DNA of 38,603 bases from positions 1 to 38,603 of the forward strand of contig JBFMHI010000013.1 of the NCBI GenBank assembly GCA_040753085.1. Reading direction: 5' to 3'. The first letter of the stretch is position 1. Each line of letters starts with the position of its first letter. The notes below the pieces were generated by a model, which ran no database searches, was not told the DNA's origin, and saw only the letters and a list, made by a program, of their open reading frames with translations. This DNA comes from a bacterium (GTDB lineage Bacteria; UBA9089; JASEGY01). Shown here in pieces: positions 29,973 through 38,351 of the stretch. The position numbers and the translations under genes are program-made.

Positions 29973-32204
29973 CTAAAACTCCTTATAAGGATTAGGCCCT
30001 ATCTCGTCTATTTTCGCCGCAAAGTCATCGATTATCCCCGGCAACCGGTCAAACTCATTTATGGAAAGCTCCAGGCTCCGAATCCTTTCAGCTTCCAGGA
30101 CAAGTCTATTCAGTGTCTCCTGGACTTTGGGGATGCGGTAGTTGGCCAATTCACTCCCCTTGACAAAATGGCACTGGTAATCATCGCCGTGTTTGCATCC
30201 TAAGAGAAGTATTCCATCAAAGCCTGCTGACAGGGCATCGGCAATCCAAACCAGATTGATTGAACCCAGGCATCTCAAGGGGATGACTCTCAGGTAGGGG
30301 CTGTAACTAAGCCGGTTGATCCCGGCCATATCCAGGGCAGGATAGGCATCATTCTCACAGGCCAGGCAGAGTATACGGGGCTTTTCCTCGTCTTCTTCAG
30401 GCACTTCAATGGCCTTGATCATGGAAGCGATTATATCAATGGAGTAATTCTTGAAGTTGATTATTCTCTCTGGACAGGCGCCCAGACAAGTGGCGCACCT
30501 TCGACAGCGGGTCAGGCTGGGGATGGGGTTGAACTTTTCGTCTTCATTAATGGCCCCAAAAGGACACTCGACCGTGCATCGCTTACACTGGGTGCATCGC
30601 TGCATAAAGAAATCCGGATAAGAGGTGTCGCCTACCCTCGGATGCACGGCTTTGCCTTGAGCGGTAAGTTCCACGCATTGAATGGCCTTCAGGGCTGCGC
30701 CCGCGGCATCTTCCAGGCTGGCGGCCGTATCCATAGGGGCCCTGACACAGCCGGCGGCATAAATACCGGTCCGCCTGGTTTCGTAAGGGAAGCAAATAAA
30801 GTGAGAGTCAGGAAAGCCGTACTTCAAGGCCGGAAGCTCGGGTCCCTGCCGGTAATCAAGGTTCAGGGTGTTTGACCAGATGATAGTATCCGGCGGCGCG
30901 CCCTCCTCTTCTTCTTCTTTCTTAGCAGGCTCCGCCGGCTTTTCAATCTCTTCGGATTCCAGAGAGGTAGACGGAACTATGCCTGTGGCCAGGACAACCA
31001 TATCCACCTCAATCCTGACATCTTCACCCAAAAGGGTATTAGTTACCTCCACGGCTAAATTCCCTCCTCCGGCTTCCTTTATGTCCGCGATTTCTCCTTT
31101 GGTAAGGAATATCCCCTCGTCCTCCTGCACCTTCGCATAGAAATTCTCATAGTGCCCGGGTGTGCGCATATCCTTATAAAATATATAGACCAATGCCTCT
31201 GGATTTTGCTCCCGGATATAGGTGGCCTGCTTGAGCGAGGTAAGACAGCAGACCGATGAACAATAAGGCAGGTGGTTCTTATCCCGTGAACCGGCGCACT
31301 GGATAAAGGCAATGCTTTGGGGCTGTTGGCCATCAGAAGGCCGTTTTATCCCCCCATTTGAGGCCATCTCTTCCAGCATCACATTGGTGATGACATTGGG
31401 ATATTTGCCAAAGCCAAGGTGGTCCAGCTTAGAGGCATCGTAGGGCTGCCAACCGGTAGCCAACACAATGCTGCCTACTCTGAAGTCGGTCGTATTGCCC
31501 TTCTGTTCCAGGGTGACATCAAACACCCCCGGCCCCCCTGCGATCTTCTTCACTTCAGCCGAGGTGTAGATCGTGATATTCGAGGTGGTCTTAACTTCTT
31601 CAATTCTGTCTTTAATATCGGATTGTTCCAAATCCTGATATGGGGCGCCTTGGGGGAGTTCCCGGTGTAGTTTATTAGCGAATCCACCCAACTCCGGCCT
31701 TTTTTCTACCAGGATGACTTCAGACCCGGCCCTGGCCGCCTCAATGGCCGCCGTTACACCGGTTATCCCGCCGCCAACCACCAGAATGGTTTTAGATATC
31801 CCCTCAGCTAAGTAAGGTTCCGGTATCTCTGACTTCCTGGCTTTAACCAGCCCCATCCTCAGATAGTCTTCGGCCAGCATTTGAGTGTCTTCATCCTTGG
31901 GCGGGTGACTCCAGATAACCTGCTCCCGCAGGTTAACCCTTTCCATAATCGAATAAGAGGGATCAAAAACAAAGGTCTCGCTATGTACCCGAGGGGAACA
32001 GGCCGCAATGACGATTGTATTTACACCTGCCGCCTCCATATCATTTTTGATAAGCCCCACCCCTTCTTCACTGCACAAAAAGGGATGCGTCTTACAAACC
32101 GGCGCCTTGTATTCCGAGGTAGCTACCTTGGACAACTTCTCCATGTCCAGGGCTTCACCGAGTCCACAGCCTGTGCAAATATAAGCACCTATTTTTTTAT
32201 CCAT
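29973..32204 (-). CDS. qmoB: Quinone-interacting membrane-bound oxidoreductase subunit B
   Basis: 743 residues, full length. It is a soluble HdrA-like flavoprotein with an MvhD-like C-terminus. The N-terminus has CTGCGLGEALDMEKL and a FAD motif TILVVGGGITGVTAAIEAARAG (about 140-160). Two ferredoxin clusters lie near residues 545-590 (CTQCKRCTVECPFGAI, CRRCATCLGACPERII). The MvhD part (about 610-720) has CLACENDAYP and LLLGCKHGDDYQCHFVKG. It belongs to the complex linking the menaquinone pool to APS reductase and may take part in electron confurcation. The ATG lies 3 bases after the qmoA stop, with its ribosome site inside qmoA. Confidence 0.95.
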   Translation of the reverse strand: MDKKIGAYICTGCGLGEALDMEKLSKVATSEYKAPVCKTHPFLCSEEGVGLIKNDMEAAGVNTIVIAACSPRVHSETFVFDPSYSIMERVNLREQVIWSHPPKDEDTQMLAEDYLRMGLVKARKSEIPEPYLAEGISKTILVVGGGITGVTAAIEAARAGSEVILVEKRPELGGFANKLHRELPQGAPYQDLEQSDIKDRIEEVKTTSNITIYTSAEVKKIAGGPGVFDVTLEQKGNTTDFRVGSIVLATGWQPYDASKLDHLGFGKYPNVITNVMLEEMASNGGIKRPSDGQQPQSIAFIQCAGSRDKNHLPYCSSVCCLTSLKQATYIREQNPEALVYIFYKDMRTPGHYENFYAKVQEDEGIFLTKGEIADIKEAGGGNLAVEVTNTLLGEDVRIEVDMVVLATGIVPSTSLESEEIEKPAEPAKKEEEEEGAPPDTIIWSNTLNLDYRQGPELPALKYGFPDSHFICFPYETRRTGIYAAGCVRAPMDTAASLEDAAGAALKAIQCVELTAQGKAVHPRVGDTSYPDFFMQRCTQCKRCTVECPFGAINEDEKFNPIPSLTRCRRCATCLGACPERIINFKNYSIDIIASMIKAIEVPEEDEEKPRILCLACENDAYPALDMAGINRLSYSPYLRVIPLRCLGSINLVWIADALSAGFDGILLLGCKHGDDYQCHFVKGSELANYRIPKVQETLNRLVLEAERIRSLELSINEFDRLPGIIDDFAAKIDEIGPNPYKEF

Positions 32205-32207
32205 TTA

Positions 32208-33455
32208 CTAACTCCTTTCGAGGCATTTGACACCCTGGATAGCCCTAAGCGCCGCTCCGGTGGCGTCACGGTTGGCGGCGGCCACATCCGACGGCCGTTT
32301 AGCCACCCCAGCCGCATAAATTCCTTTACCGGAAACGACAAAGCCATTTTCGTCACAAGTAACAGGGAGGTTCGGTCCCACTGGGGTGGGAACCATACCG
32401 GTGGCCAGAACAACCAGATCAGCCGTTACCCGGCTTTTCGTTCCCGGCAGTATATCTTCCGCCTCAACCGTAACGTGTCCTGTGGCCGGATCTTCAGTAA
32501 CCTTAGCCACCTTTCCTTTTACCAGCGAGACATTTTCGTCTGCTTGAACCTTGGCATAGAAGTCTTCATACTTGCCCTGGGCGCGAATATCTATGTAAAA
32601 TATATGAACCTTCGCCGCAGGATTTTGCTCTCTAACATAGGTGGCCTGTTTCAAGGAAGCTAAGCAGCATACAGCCGAACAGTAGGGCAAATGGTTTTCG
32701 TCACGGGAGCCGGCACACTGCACAAAGACCACGCTTTGAGGTTCTTGGCCATCAGACGGACGGACGATCTTGCCCTTAGTCGGTCCGTTAGGTGCGGCCA
32801 GCCGTTCCATCATCACATTGGTGATCACATTTTTACAGATCCCAAATCCAAGATTGTCAATCTTAGCTGCATCATAAGGCTGCCAGCCGATGGCCATGAC
32901 AATCGAGCCAACTTTTAGATGGACACTTCCGGCCGGCATATCTAAATCAATCGCCCCGTATTTACAAGTATCCACACACGCTCCACACTTGATACAGGCC
33001 TGCTCATCAATGACATACCTCATCGGATAGGACATTTCATGGGGAAGATAAATAGCCTTAGTGTTATCTAGACCATAATTAAATTCATTCGATCTTTCCG
33101 CCGGACAGGTTCTTACACATTCCCCGCAGGCGGTGCATTTTTGGTTAACATAGCGAGGATTCAGCTTGACCGTAACCTCAAAATCACCTTCCTGGCCAGA
33201 GATATTTTCTATTTCTGCCATGGTGAAATGCTTGACCTTTGGGTTTGGTCTGAGGCGTTTCAAGTTTATCTCCAGCCCGCAATAGGGGGGACAGAGCTTG
33301 GGAAAGTATTTATTCATCTGGGCTATCCTCCCACCCAGATAAGGATTCTTCTCGACCAGGTAGACATCATAGCCCACCTCAGCCGCCTCAATAGCCGTGG
33401 TTATTCCGCTGATGCCTCCTCCCACCACTAAAATGCTTTTATCCTTTTCTGGCAT
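32208..33455 (-). CDS. qmoA: Quinone-interacting membrane-bound oxidoreductase subunit A
   Basis: 415 residues, HdrA-like flavoprotein. FAD motif SILVVGGGISGITTAIEAAE is at the N-terminus, followed by YLGGRIAQMNKYFPKLCPPY. Two Cys clusters, CTACGECVRTCPAE and CIKCGACVDTCKYGAI, bind [4Fe-4S] centres, and FVQCAGSRDENHLPYCSAVC followed by the C-terminal GIYAAGVAKRPSDV are the HdrA signatures. It is cytoplasmic and works with QmoB and QmoC. An AGGAGG site precedes the start. It follows a 68-residue gene and the aprA terminator hairpin. Confidence 0.95.
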   Translation of the reverse strand: MPEKDKSILVVGGGISGITTAIEAAEVGYDVYLVEKNPYLGGRIAQMNKYFPKLCPPYCGLEINLKRLRPNPKVKHFTMAEIENISGQEGDFEVTVKLNPRYVNQKCTACGECVRTCPAERSNEFNYGLDNTKAIYLPHEMSYPMRYVIDEQACIKCGACVDTCKYGAIDLDMPAGSVHLKVGSIVMAIGWQPYDAAKIDNLGFGICKNVITNVMMERLAAPNGPTKGKIVRPSDGQEPQSVVFVQCAGSRDENHLPYCSAVCCLASLKQATYVREQNPAAKVHIFYIDIRAQGKYEDFYAKVQADENVSLVKGKVAKVTEDPATGHVTVEAEDILPGTKSRVTADLVVLATGMVPTPVGPNLPVTCDENGFVVSGKGIYAAGVAKRPSDVAAANRDATGAALRAIQGVKCLERS

Positions 33456-33479
33456 AATATTCCTCCTAAAAAATAACTT

Positions 33480-33686
33480 TTATCCTCCCCTGACCTGCAC
33501 CGCAGGATATTGAGGCACAGCAAGGTATGGCTCTGGCCAATGTTGGCTATGTTCCTCTAAAAAGTGGTCGTCTTGCTCAGAAACATCGGCAGAGATATAA
33601 GCCTCGTTAGTGACGTGTTTGGTAAGGCGATAACGCTTTACCCAGATATGACTACGGATAAAACGGATACTGGTCGGTTTAGACAT
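33480..33686 (-). CDS. Small protein between aprA and qmoA, 68 residues
   Basis: The ATG at 33686 has an excellent AAGGAG site six bases upstream, so I prefer it to the longer open frame reaching 33794, which would run through the terminator hairpin. The protein begins MSKPTSIRFIRSHIWVKRYR and continues LTKHVTNEAYISADVSEQDD, then HFLEEHSQHWPEPYLAVPQY. It is basic at the front and acidic and Trp/His-rich later. No signal peptide, metal motif or known domain is seen. Its place between aprBA and qmoABC suggests a link with the APS reductase-Qmo interaction or its expression; that is inference. I do not recognise the family. Confidence 0.6.
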   Translation of the reverse strand: MSKPTSIRFIRSHIWVKRYRLTKHVTNEAYISADVSEQDDHFLEEHSQHWPEPYLAVPQYPAVQVRGG

Positions 33687-33740
33687 ATCTATCTCCTTAG
33701 CCATATCTGGGCACCCAAACGGCCAACTCCCTCGTAAAAG

Positions 33741-33773
33741 AACTCCAGACGCCCCTTTGAGGCGTCTGGAGTT
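33741..33773 (-). terminator. Intrinsic terminator or attenuator after aprA
   Basis: A perfect 13-bp stem (AACTCCAGACGCC with GGCGTCTGGAGTT) with a 7-base loop lies 23 bases after the aprA stop and is followed on the minus strand by CTTTTA. It should terminate most aprBA transcripts and lower expression of the genes after it, relative to the very abundant APS reductase. Confidence 0.7.
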
Positions 33774-33795
33774 ATCGAGATCAAGCCAGCTCAAA

Positions 33796-35736
33796 TCAGT
33801 CTGAAATCAACTGCTTGTATTCCTTCTTAAGCACGCTCCACTTTTTGGTCTCCGGGTCGTATTTGGAGTTGACAAAGCACTTCCAGTTCTCCTCATCGAC
33901 CAGGTCAAAATCGGCCCGGTAATAGAATCCGGGATATCTGGACTCTTCTCTGAAGAGGATATGTCTGAGGTGAGACTCAACGGTCCAGATACGGTGATAG
34001 TTCTCCCAGGCCCTCATCAGCTCGTGGAGGTCACCGGCCGCCATCTTTTCCGAGTCTTCTCTGGCCATCTCGAGAAGATTCATGGCCGTTTCCAGCATAG
34101 TTTTATTGGTGACATATTGAGTAGCGCATCCGCCGCCATATTCGTCGGTGATCTTTACCAGCCTTAACAATAAGGCCTTCGGCTTGATATAATTAGGATT
34201 GACGTCTGCCGCGGTGCTGTAGTCTTTAAATTCATGGTAACGCTTAACCGGGGCATAGATTTCATCTGCCAGCTTCTGGGCACTATCCTTCAGGGTAGGC
34301 GTAAAACCGGCATTGTCCCGGACGTATCTGGCCATAGCCTTGGCGGCAATTCTTCCTTCCGCATGTGAACCGGAGGAGAACTTGTGACCTGAGGCGCCCA
34401 CTCCATCACCGGCGGTGAAGAGTCCGTTGACCGTAGTCATTCGGTTATATCCCCAATCCCATTCTTTGGGGGCGATATCCGACGGACCGCTTACCCAGAT
34501 GCCGCAGCAGCCTGAGTGTGAACCTAAGAGATAAGGTTCGGTGGGGACAAGCTCGGATTTCGTGTCCTCGGGGGCGATATTCATACCTGCCCACAGCCCG
34601 GCCTGACCAATAGTCATATCAAGGAAGTCTTCCCATGCCTCGGCCTCAAGATGCTTTATCTCCTTCTTGTCCTTACCCTTGGAGAGTTCGGCCAGAGCCG
34701 TAGGGGTATCCATGTAAATAGGGCCGCGGCCTTCTTTTATCTCGTGAAGCATCAGATGGTTCCTCAAGCAAGAGGGAACCACTTTTGAGGCGCCGTAAGG
34801 CAAATATTGCTGGAGCATTTCTTTGTTTTTGACCATGTAATCTTCGCCCAGGGCATTGATGGCCTTGGATTTGAACAGCAGGAACCAGGCGCCGACCGGT
34901 CCGTATCCATCCTTAAACCTGCTCGGGACGAAGCGGTTTTCCATCATAGTCATTTCAGCGCCTACCTGCATGCACATAGTGTAGGTGGAACCGGCATTCC
35001 AGACCGGATACCAGGCCCGGCCCATCCCCTCGCCTGTGGAACGGGGCCGGTAGACATTCACCGCGCCGCCGCAAGCCACCAGCATGGTCTTGCACTTGAT
35101 GACATAAACCTTATTTTCCCGGGTGCTGAATCCAACCGCGCCAGCGATGGTATTGGGCTTGTTGGCATCCAGGAGGAGCTTGACAATAAAGACCCTCTCT
35201 AAGATATTGTCCATACCCAGGGCGGCTTTGGCGGCTTCAGCCACGATCGTCTTGTAGGATTCTCCATTAATCATTATCTGCCACTTGCCGCTTCTGACCG
35301 GCTTGCCGCCTTCAGCTAAAGGTGTGACACCTTTGGCCCCATCCACGGCATGACCGTCTTCAGTCTTCCAAATAGGAAGTCCCCACTTTTCAAAGAGATG
35401 GACTGAATCGTCCACGTGCCTGCCCACATCATAGATCAGGTCTTCCCGGACGATCCCCATCAGATCGTTTCTTACCATTCTGACATAATCATCTGGGGTA
35501 TTTTCACCCAGATAGGTATTGATGGCCGAAAGACCCTGGGCTACAGCGCCGCTTCTCTCCATGGCGGCCTTGTCCACCAGGAGAACTTTGGCGTCAGGGG
35601 CCCACTTCTTTATTTCGTAAGCTGCTCCACAGCAAGCCATCCCCCCACCGACAATTAAAATATCGGTTTCCAGCTCTACTATTTCCGGGTTCAGAGTAGC
35701 GGGAAGCTCACCTAACGGTTGATTTGGTAATGCCAT
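33796..35736 (-). CDS. aprA: Adenylylsulfate reductase subunit alpha
   Basis: 646 residues, full length. AprA is the FAD subunit that reduces APS to sulfite and AMP in the second step of dissimilatory sulfate reduction. It belongs to the fumarate reductase flavoprotein family. The FAD motif ETDILIVGGGMACCGAAYEI opens the protein; GSHSGCCGIWVSGPSDIAP and GDGVGASGHKFSSGSHAEGR are the family's conserved stretches; the helical end carries LRHILFREESRYPGFYYRAD. It is cytoplasmic with AprB. A GAGGAGG site precedes the ATG. It lies 136 bases after aprB, in a gap with two perfect palindromes. Confidence 0.97.
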   Translation of the reverse strand: MALPNQPLGELPATLNPEIVELETDILIVGGGMACCGAAYEIKKWAPDAKVLLVDKAAMERSGAVAQGLSAINTYLGENTPDDYVRMVRNDLMGIVREDLIYDVGRHVDDSVHLFEKWGLPIWKTEDGHAVDGAKGVTPLAEGGKPVRSGKWQIMINGESYKTIVAEAAKAALGMDNILERVFIVKLLLDANKPNTIAGAVGFSTRENKVYVIKCKTMLVACGGAVNVYRPRSTGEGMGRAWYPVWNAGSTYTMCMQVGAEMTMMENRFVPSRFKDGYGPVGAWFLLFKSKAINALGEDYMVKNKEMLQQYLPYGASKVVPSCLRNHLMLHEIKEGRGPIYMDTPTALAELSKGKDKKEIKHLEAEAWEDFLDMTIGQAGLWAGMNIAPEDTKSELVPTEPYLLGSHSGCCGIWVSGPSDIAPKEWDWGYNRMTTVNGLFTAGDGVGASGHKFSSGSHAEGRIAAKAMARYVRDNAGFTPTLKDSAQKLADEIYAPVKRYHEFKDYSTAADVNPNYIKPKALLLRLVKITDEYGGGCATQYVTNKTMLETAMNLLEMAREDSEKMAAGDLHELMRAWENYHRIWTVESHLRHILFREESRYPGFYYRADFDLVDEENWKCFVNSKYDPETKKWSVLKKEYKQLISD

Positions 35737-35772
35737 ATTATTTCCTCCTCGTTAAAAAAAGATTTTTGGCTG

Positions 35773-35798
35773 AAGCGATCAAACCGGTTTGATCGCTT
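35773..35798. promoter_or_regulatory. 26-bp perfect palindrome upstream of aprA
   Basis: AAGCGATCAAACC is followed immediately by its reverse complement. On the minus strand it is followed, after about 10 bases, by a run of seven T. It could be an attenuator, an RNA-stability hairpin, or an operator between aprB and aprA. Confidence 0.55.
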
Positions 35799-35845
35799 TA
35801 ATTCAGAAGACAAAACCCCGCCAAGTCAGGCCTTGCCCTGCCAAT

Positions 35846-35869
35846 AGGGATTTGATTAATCAAATCCCT
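35846..35869. promoter_or_regulatory. 24-bp perfect palindrome just after aprB
   Basis: AGGGATTTGATT is followed directly by its reverse complement, 3 bases after the aprB stop on the minus strand. It has no spacer, so as RNA the loop would use some of the stem. As DNA it has the shape of a dimeric repressor site. Confidence 0.55.
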
Positions 35870-35872
35870 CCA

Positions 35873-36298
35873 TTAGAAAGTGGAGAGGGTCTTACCCGCC
35901 TCTTCCTCAGTAAAGAGGGCCTGGCTTTCCAGGTCTTTTCCCCTGGCCGCCTGTCTTCCATCAATGGAACCTTCAGGGGTGGTTCTGATCGGGAATTTGA
36001 ATCGTTTCAGGGTCCCGTTTCTGAATTTAATCGTCCACATAACTGAATCGGTGCTTCTCAGCGGGATAACACTGCCGCCTAAAGGCACGAAGTCGGAATA
36101 GGCCCTTACCTCTATAGCCTGCTGAGGGCATATCTTAACGCAGCTATAGCACTCCCAGCATGCATCCGGTTCCTGGTTGTATGCCTTCATCGCCTCTTTA
36201 TTCAGCGTCATCAGATCATTAGGACAGATGTACTGACAGGCTGTTTTGTCCTGCCCTTTACAGCCGTCACATTTTTCGTTGATTACAAAACTTGGCAT
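35873..36298 (-). CDS. aprB: Adenylylsulfate reductase subunit beta
   Basis: 141 residues, close to the usual length. AprB carries two [4Fe-4S] clusters that pass electrons to the FAD of AprA. Cluster ligands are visible in CDGCKGQDKTACQYICP (about residues 10-26) and CWECYSCVKICPQQAIEV (about 47-64). The beta-rich MWTIKFRNGTLKRFKFPIRT and a C-terminal tail that wraps AprA follow. A GGGAGG site lies just before the start. It is the first gene of aprBA-(small gene)-qmoABC. No sat gene lies upstream; panE does. Confidence 0.96.
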   Translation of the reverse strand: MPSFVINEKCDGCKGQDKTACQYICPNDLMTLNKEAMKAYNQEPDACWECYSCVKICPQQAIEVRAYSDFVPLGGSVIPLRSTDSVMWTIKFRNGTLKRFKFPIRTTPEGSIDGRQAARGKDLESQALFTEEEAGKTLSTF

Positions 36299-36475
36299 TT
36301 AATACCTCCCTTTCTCATTTTTTGGATGGCGGATTTCGGTCCCGCCACCGTTAAACTGTCATTTCGGAATCGGTTCTAATATTCCTGATTCCGCCTTCTA
36401 CTTGCCCCGGCCCCTCACCTCCTCTCATTTCGGATAGTCGCCGGCGAACTGCCTTCTGTGGACTGTGGACTATAG

Positions 36476-37390
36476 TTACTCCTTCCTTTCCAAAAACTTT
36501 ATAATATTGGTCAGGGCATTATTGACAGGGGTTTGAATACCTACTTTTTTACCCCTGGCGGCAATAGCCCCGTTAAGGGCCTCGATTTCCGTTTTTCTGT
36601 GATTCATAATATCCTGTAACATGGGGGAGAGATGTTCCGAAGTTCTTTTGCAGATAGAGAAAAGATCCTCATAGGGGTCATCATAGATGAGTTTCTTGCC
36701 GTAGGCCTTGGCTACCTCCATACCTTCTTCTATAATAGTGGTTAAAAGGGAAACAGAGGCCATCCGATCCAGGAGTTGACCATTTTTTACCTGAAAGATG
36801 GCGGTTAATGAATTTATCCCTGAATAAACAATGGCCTTACTCCAGATATGTCCGATAATATTATCAGAGATTTCAGTCTCAAGCTCTGCTTCTCGAAAAG
36901 CTTGAAGTATCTGATGCACCCTTGAGGTCTTTTTTCCGTCAATCTCACCGATAATGGTAGTTCCCCGGGCAGTATACCTTATCCGGGCTGGGCTTAAAAG
37001 TGTAGAGCCATTATAGGTGATGCCGCCCAGAATATTTTGAATCGGCACAATGGCACCGGCTTTTTCTAAATTCTCTAATCCGGTCTGCAAGGTCAAAAGA
37101 GGCACATCTCCCTTTATCAGGTGAGATATTCCCCGAACCGCCTCCTCTGTATCAAAAGATTTTACACATAAGAGGACAAGATCACAGGCTTGGATCTCCT
37201 GGGGGTCTAAAGTGGAATTAACCGGGGTACAGGTTGTTTCTTCTCCCTCGGTGATAGAGATTCCGTGCTTTTTTATGGCTTCAACCAGGTCCTTATCCTT
37301 ATCCAACATCCACACCTCATGCCCGGCCTTAGCCAGTCTCTCTCCAAAAAGACCACCTATCGCCCCTGAACCTACCACGACAATCTTCAT
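36476..37390 (-). CDS. panE: 2-dehydropantoate 2-reductase
   Basis: 304 residues. PanE reduces ketopantoate to pantoate with NADPH for pantothenate and coenzyme A. The NADPH motif IVVVGSGAIGGLFGERLAKAGHEV opens the protein. LLCVKSFDTEEAVRGI follows the nucleotide domain. The catalytic-Lys region IIGHIWSKAIVYSGINSLTAI is near residue 185 and the family end HRKTEIEALNGAIAARGKK is present. It is cytosolic. It has a 177-base gap to aprB and is probably transcribed on its own or with uspA; no promoter is clear. Confidence 0.92.
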   Translation of the reverse strand: MKIVVVGSGAIGGLFGERLAKAGHEVWMLDKDKDLVEAIKKHGISITEGEETTCTPVNSTLDPQEIQACDLVLLCVKSFDTEEAVRGISHLIKGDVPLLTLQTGLENLEKAGAIVPIQNILGGITYNGSTLLSPARIRYTARGTTIIGEIDGKKTSRVHQILQAFREAELETEISDNIIGHIWSKAIVYSGINSLTAIFQVKNGQLLDRMASVSLLTTIIEEGMEVAKAYGKKLIYDDPYEDLFSICKRTSEHLSPMLQDIMNHRKTEIEALNGAIAARGKKVGIQTPVNNALTNIIKFLERKE

Positions 37391-37592
37391 TTTCTGCCCT
37401 CCCTTTTTGATTTCGGATGGCGGATTTTTCAGCCTTGTTCATCGCCAATTGGTATCAACTCCGCCCTCATTTGGAACACAGATTACCCCCCTCTTTTTCT
37501 GATTGGACAGATGAAAATAATTCCCGAGGATTTATGTAATCGGTGAAATCTATTGCCTTGTCAAGTTAGTATTTGTGGGTAGAGCCTCTTTT

Positions 37593-37640
37593 CCCCCTCA
37601 CCCTACCTCTCCCCTCAGGGGAGAGGGTAGGGTGAGGGGG
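37593..37640. repeat. 48-bp near-perfect hairpin
   Basis: CCCCCTCACCCTACC and GGGTAGGGTGAGGGGG pair, with TCTCCCC and GGGGAGA continuing the stem around a tiny loop. The same CCCTCACCCTA word occurs in the inner arms of the DUF559 elements at 19620 and 38580. It looks like a solo copy of that inner repeat. No T-run follows. Confidence 0.65.
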
Positions 37641-37689
37641 ATTGCTTCTACAAGAGACCAACCTATCAAATCAAATCTGACAGGATACT

Positions 37690-37812
37690 AGCAGCCTGTT
37701 GGAGTGGTTAATTCTCCGACAAGATTTGCCCTAAATATAGGGGGTATTCTCCTGCATACTACAACATATAGTGGTCTGGCCGCTTGTGAGATATCCTCTC
37801 CGACAGGCTGCT
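37690..37812. repeat. 123-bp inverted-repeat element
   Basis: AGCAGCCTGTTGGAG (37690-37704) is repeated in reverse complement at 37798-37812 with one change. A second pair, CTCC/GGAG-type, lies inside. The 30-bp GTAACTACTCA-type end (37815-37844) starts just after it, so the two may be one larger decayed element. No coding frame of note. Confidence 0.6.
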
Positions 37813-37814
37813 GG

Positions 37815-37844
37815 GTGCCTCTTTTTATTTGGCTGAGTAGTTAC
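37815..37844 (-). repeat. Copy of the 30-bp sequence at 4098-4127
   Basis: Begins on the minus strand GTAACTACTCAGCC and ends with AAAAAGAGG-type sequence, 26 of 30 bases identical to the copy after the LysM gene. It lies 28 bases past the uspA stop codon. Confidence 0.5.
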
Positions 37845-37871
37845 GCCGATTTTTCATTCCGCCATCCGCCA

Positions 37872-38342
37872 TCACTTGGCCGGTTCGACTACCCAGACAG
37901 TACAATTCTTTGCCTCCCTGACCACTTTTTGAGAAACACTGCCATAAAGAAACTCTTCGGCTTTAGAAATCCCTCTTCGGCCAATAACCACGGTCCCAAA
38001 GTGTTCCCTTTCGAGGTAGTCAAGGATACTTTCAGCCGCTGTATCGTGTCTGCCTTTATCTATTTCAATCCTGATCCTTTCCGGGTTAAAACCGGCCTCA
38101 ATAAAATCATTCTTTACCTCTATTAATATATCCTTCATCTTTTTTAACTTATCTTCATCAGAAATTCCTCTGAGCTTCTTTTCTTCGTTAGATTTAGCCT
38201 TTGGAACCACGTGGAGTAAAAGCAACTCAAACCCTCTGTCTTGGCTCCCCAAGATGTAACGCACATAATTTGAGGCTGCTTTGTAATCTATGGAATCATC
38301 TATCGGGATAAGTATCTTGTTCTTTTTCTCTGTAGATTTCAT
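37872..38342 (-). CDS. Universal stress protein
   Basis: 156 residues, a single Usp domain. ILIPIDDSIDYKAASNYV is the first strand and helix. The ATP-binding pattern G-2x-G-9x-G-(S/T) appears as VVIGRRGISKAEEFLYGSVS (about 119-138), followed by CTVWVVEP. ATP binding is therefore likely. The role in the cell cannot be told from sequence; such proteins respond to stress and energy state. The ATG at 38342 has a GGAG nine bases upstream, and the end of a mobile element lies only 10 bases before the start, so its promoter is probably inside that element. Confidence 0.9.
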   Translation of the reverse strand: MKSTEKKNKILIPIDDSIDYKAASNYVRYILGSQDRGFELLLLHVVPKAKSNEEKKLRGISDEDKLKKMKDILIEVKNDFIEAGFNPERIRIEIDKGRHDTAAESILDYLEREHFGTVVIGRRGISKAEEFLYGSVSQKVVREAKNCTVWVVEPAK

Positions 38343-38351
38343 CTATTCTCC

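Noticed and set aside
33687-33794. Longer 104-residue version of the gene between aprA and qmoA
   Set aside because: Its extra codons run through the terminator hairpin, and the internal ATG has a much better ribosome site.
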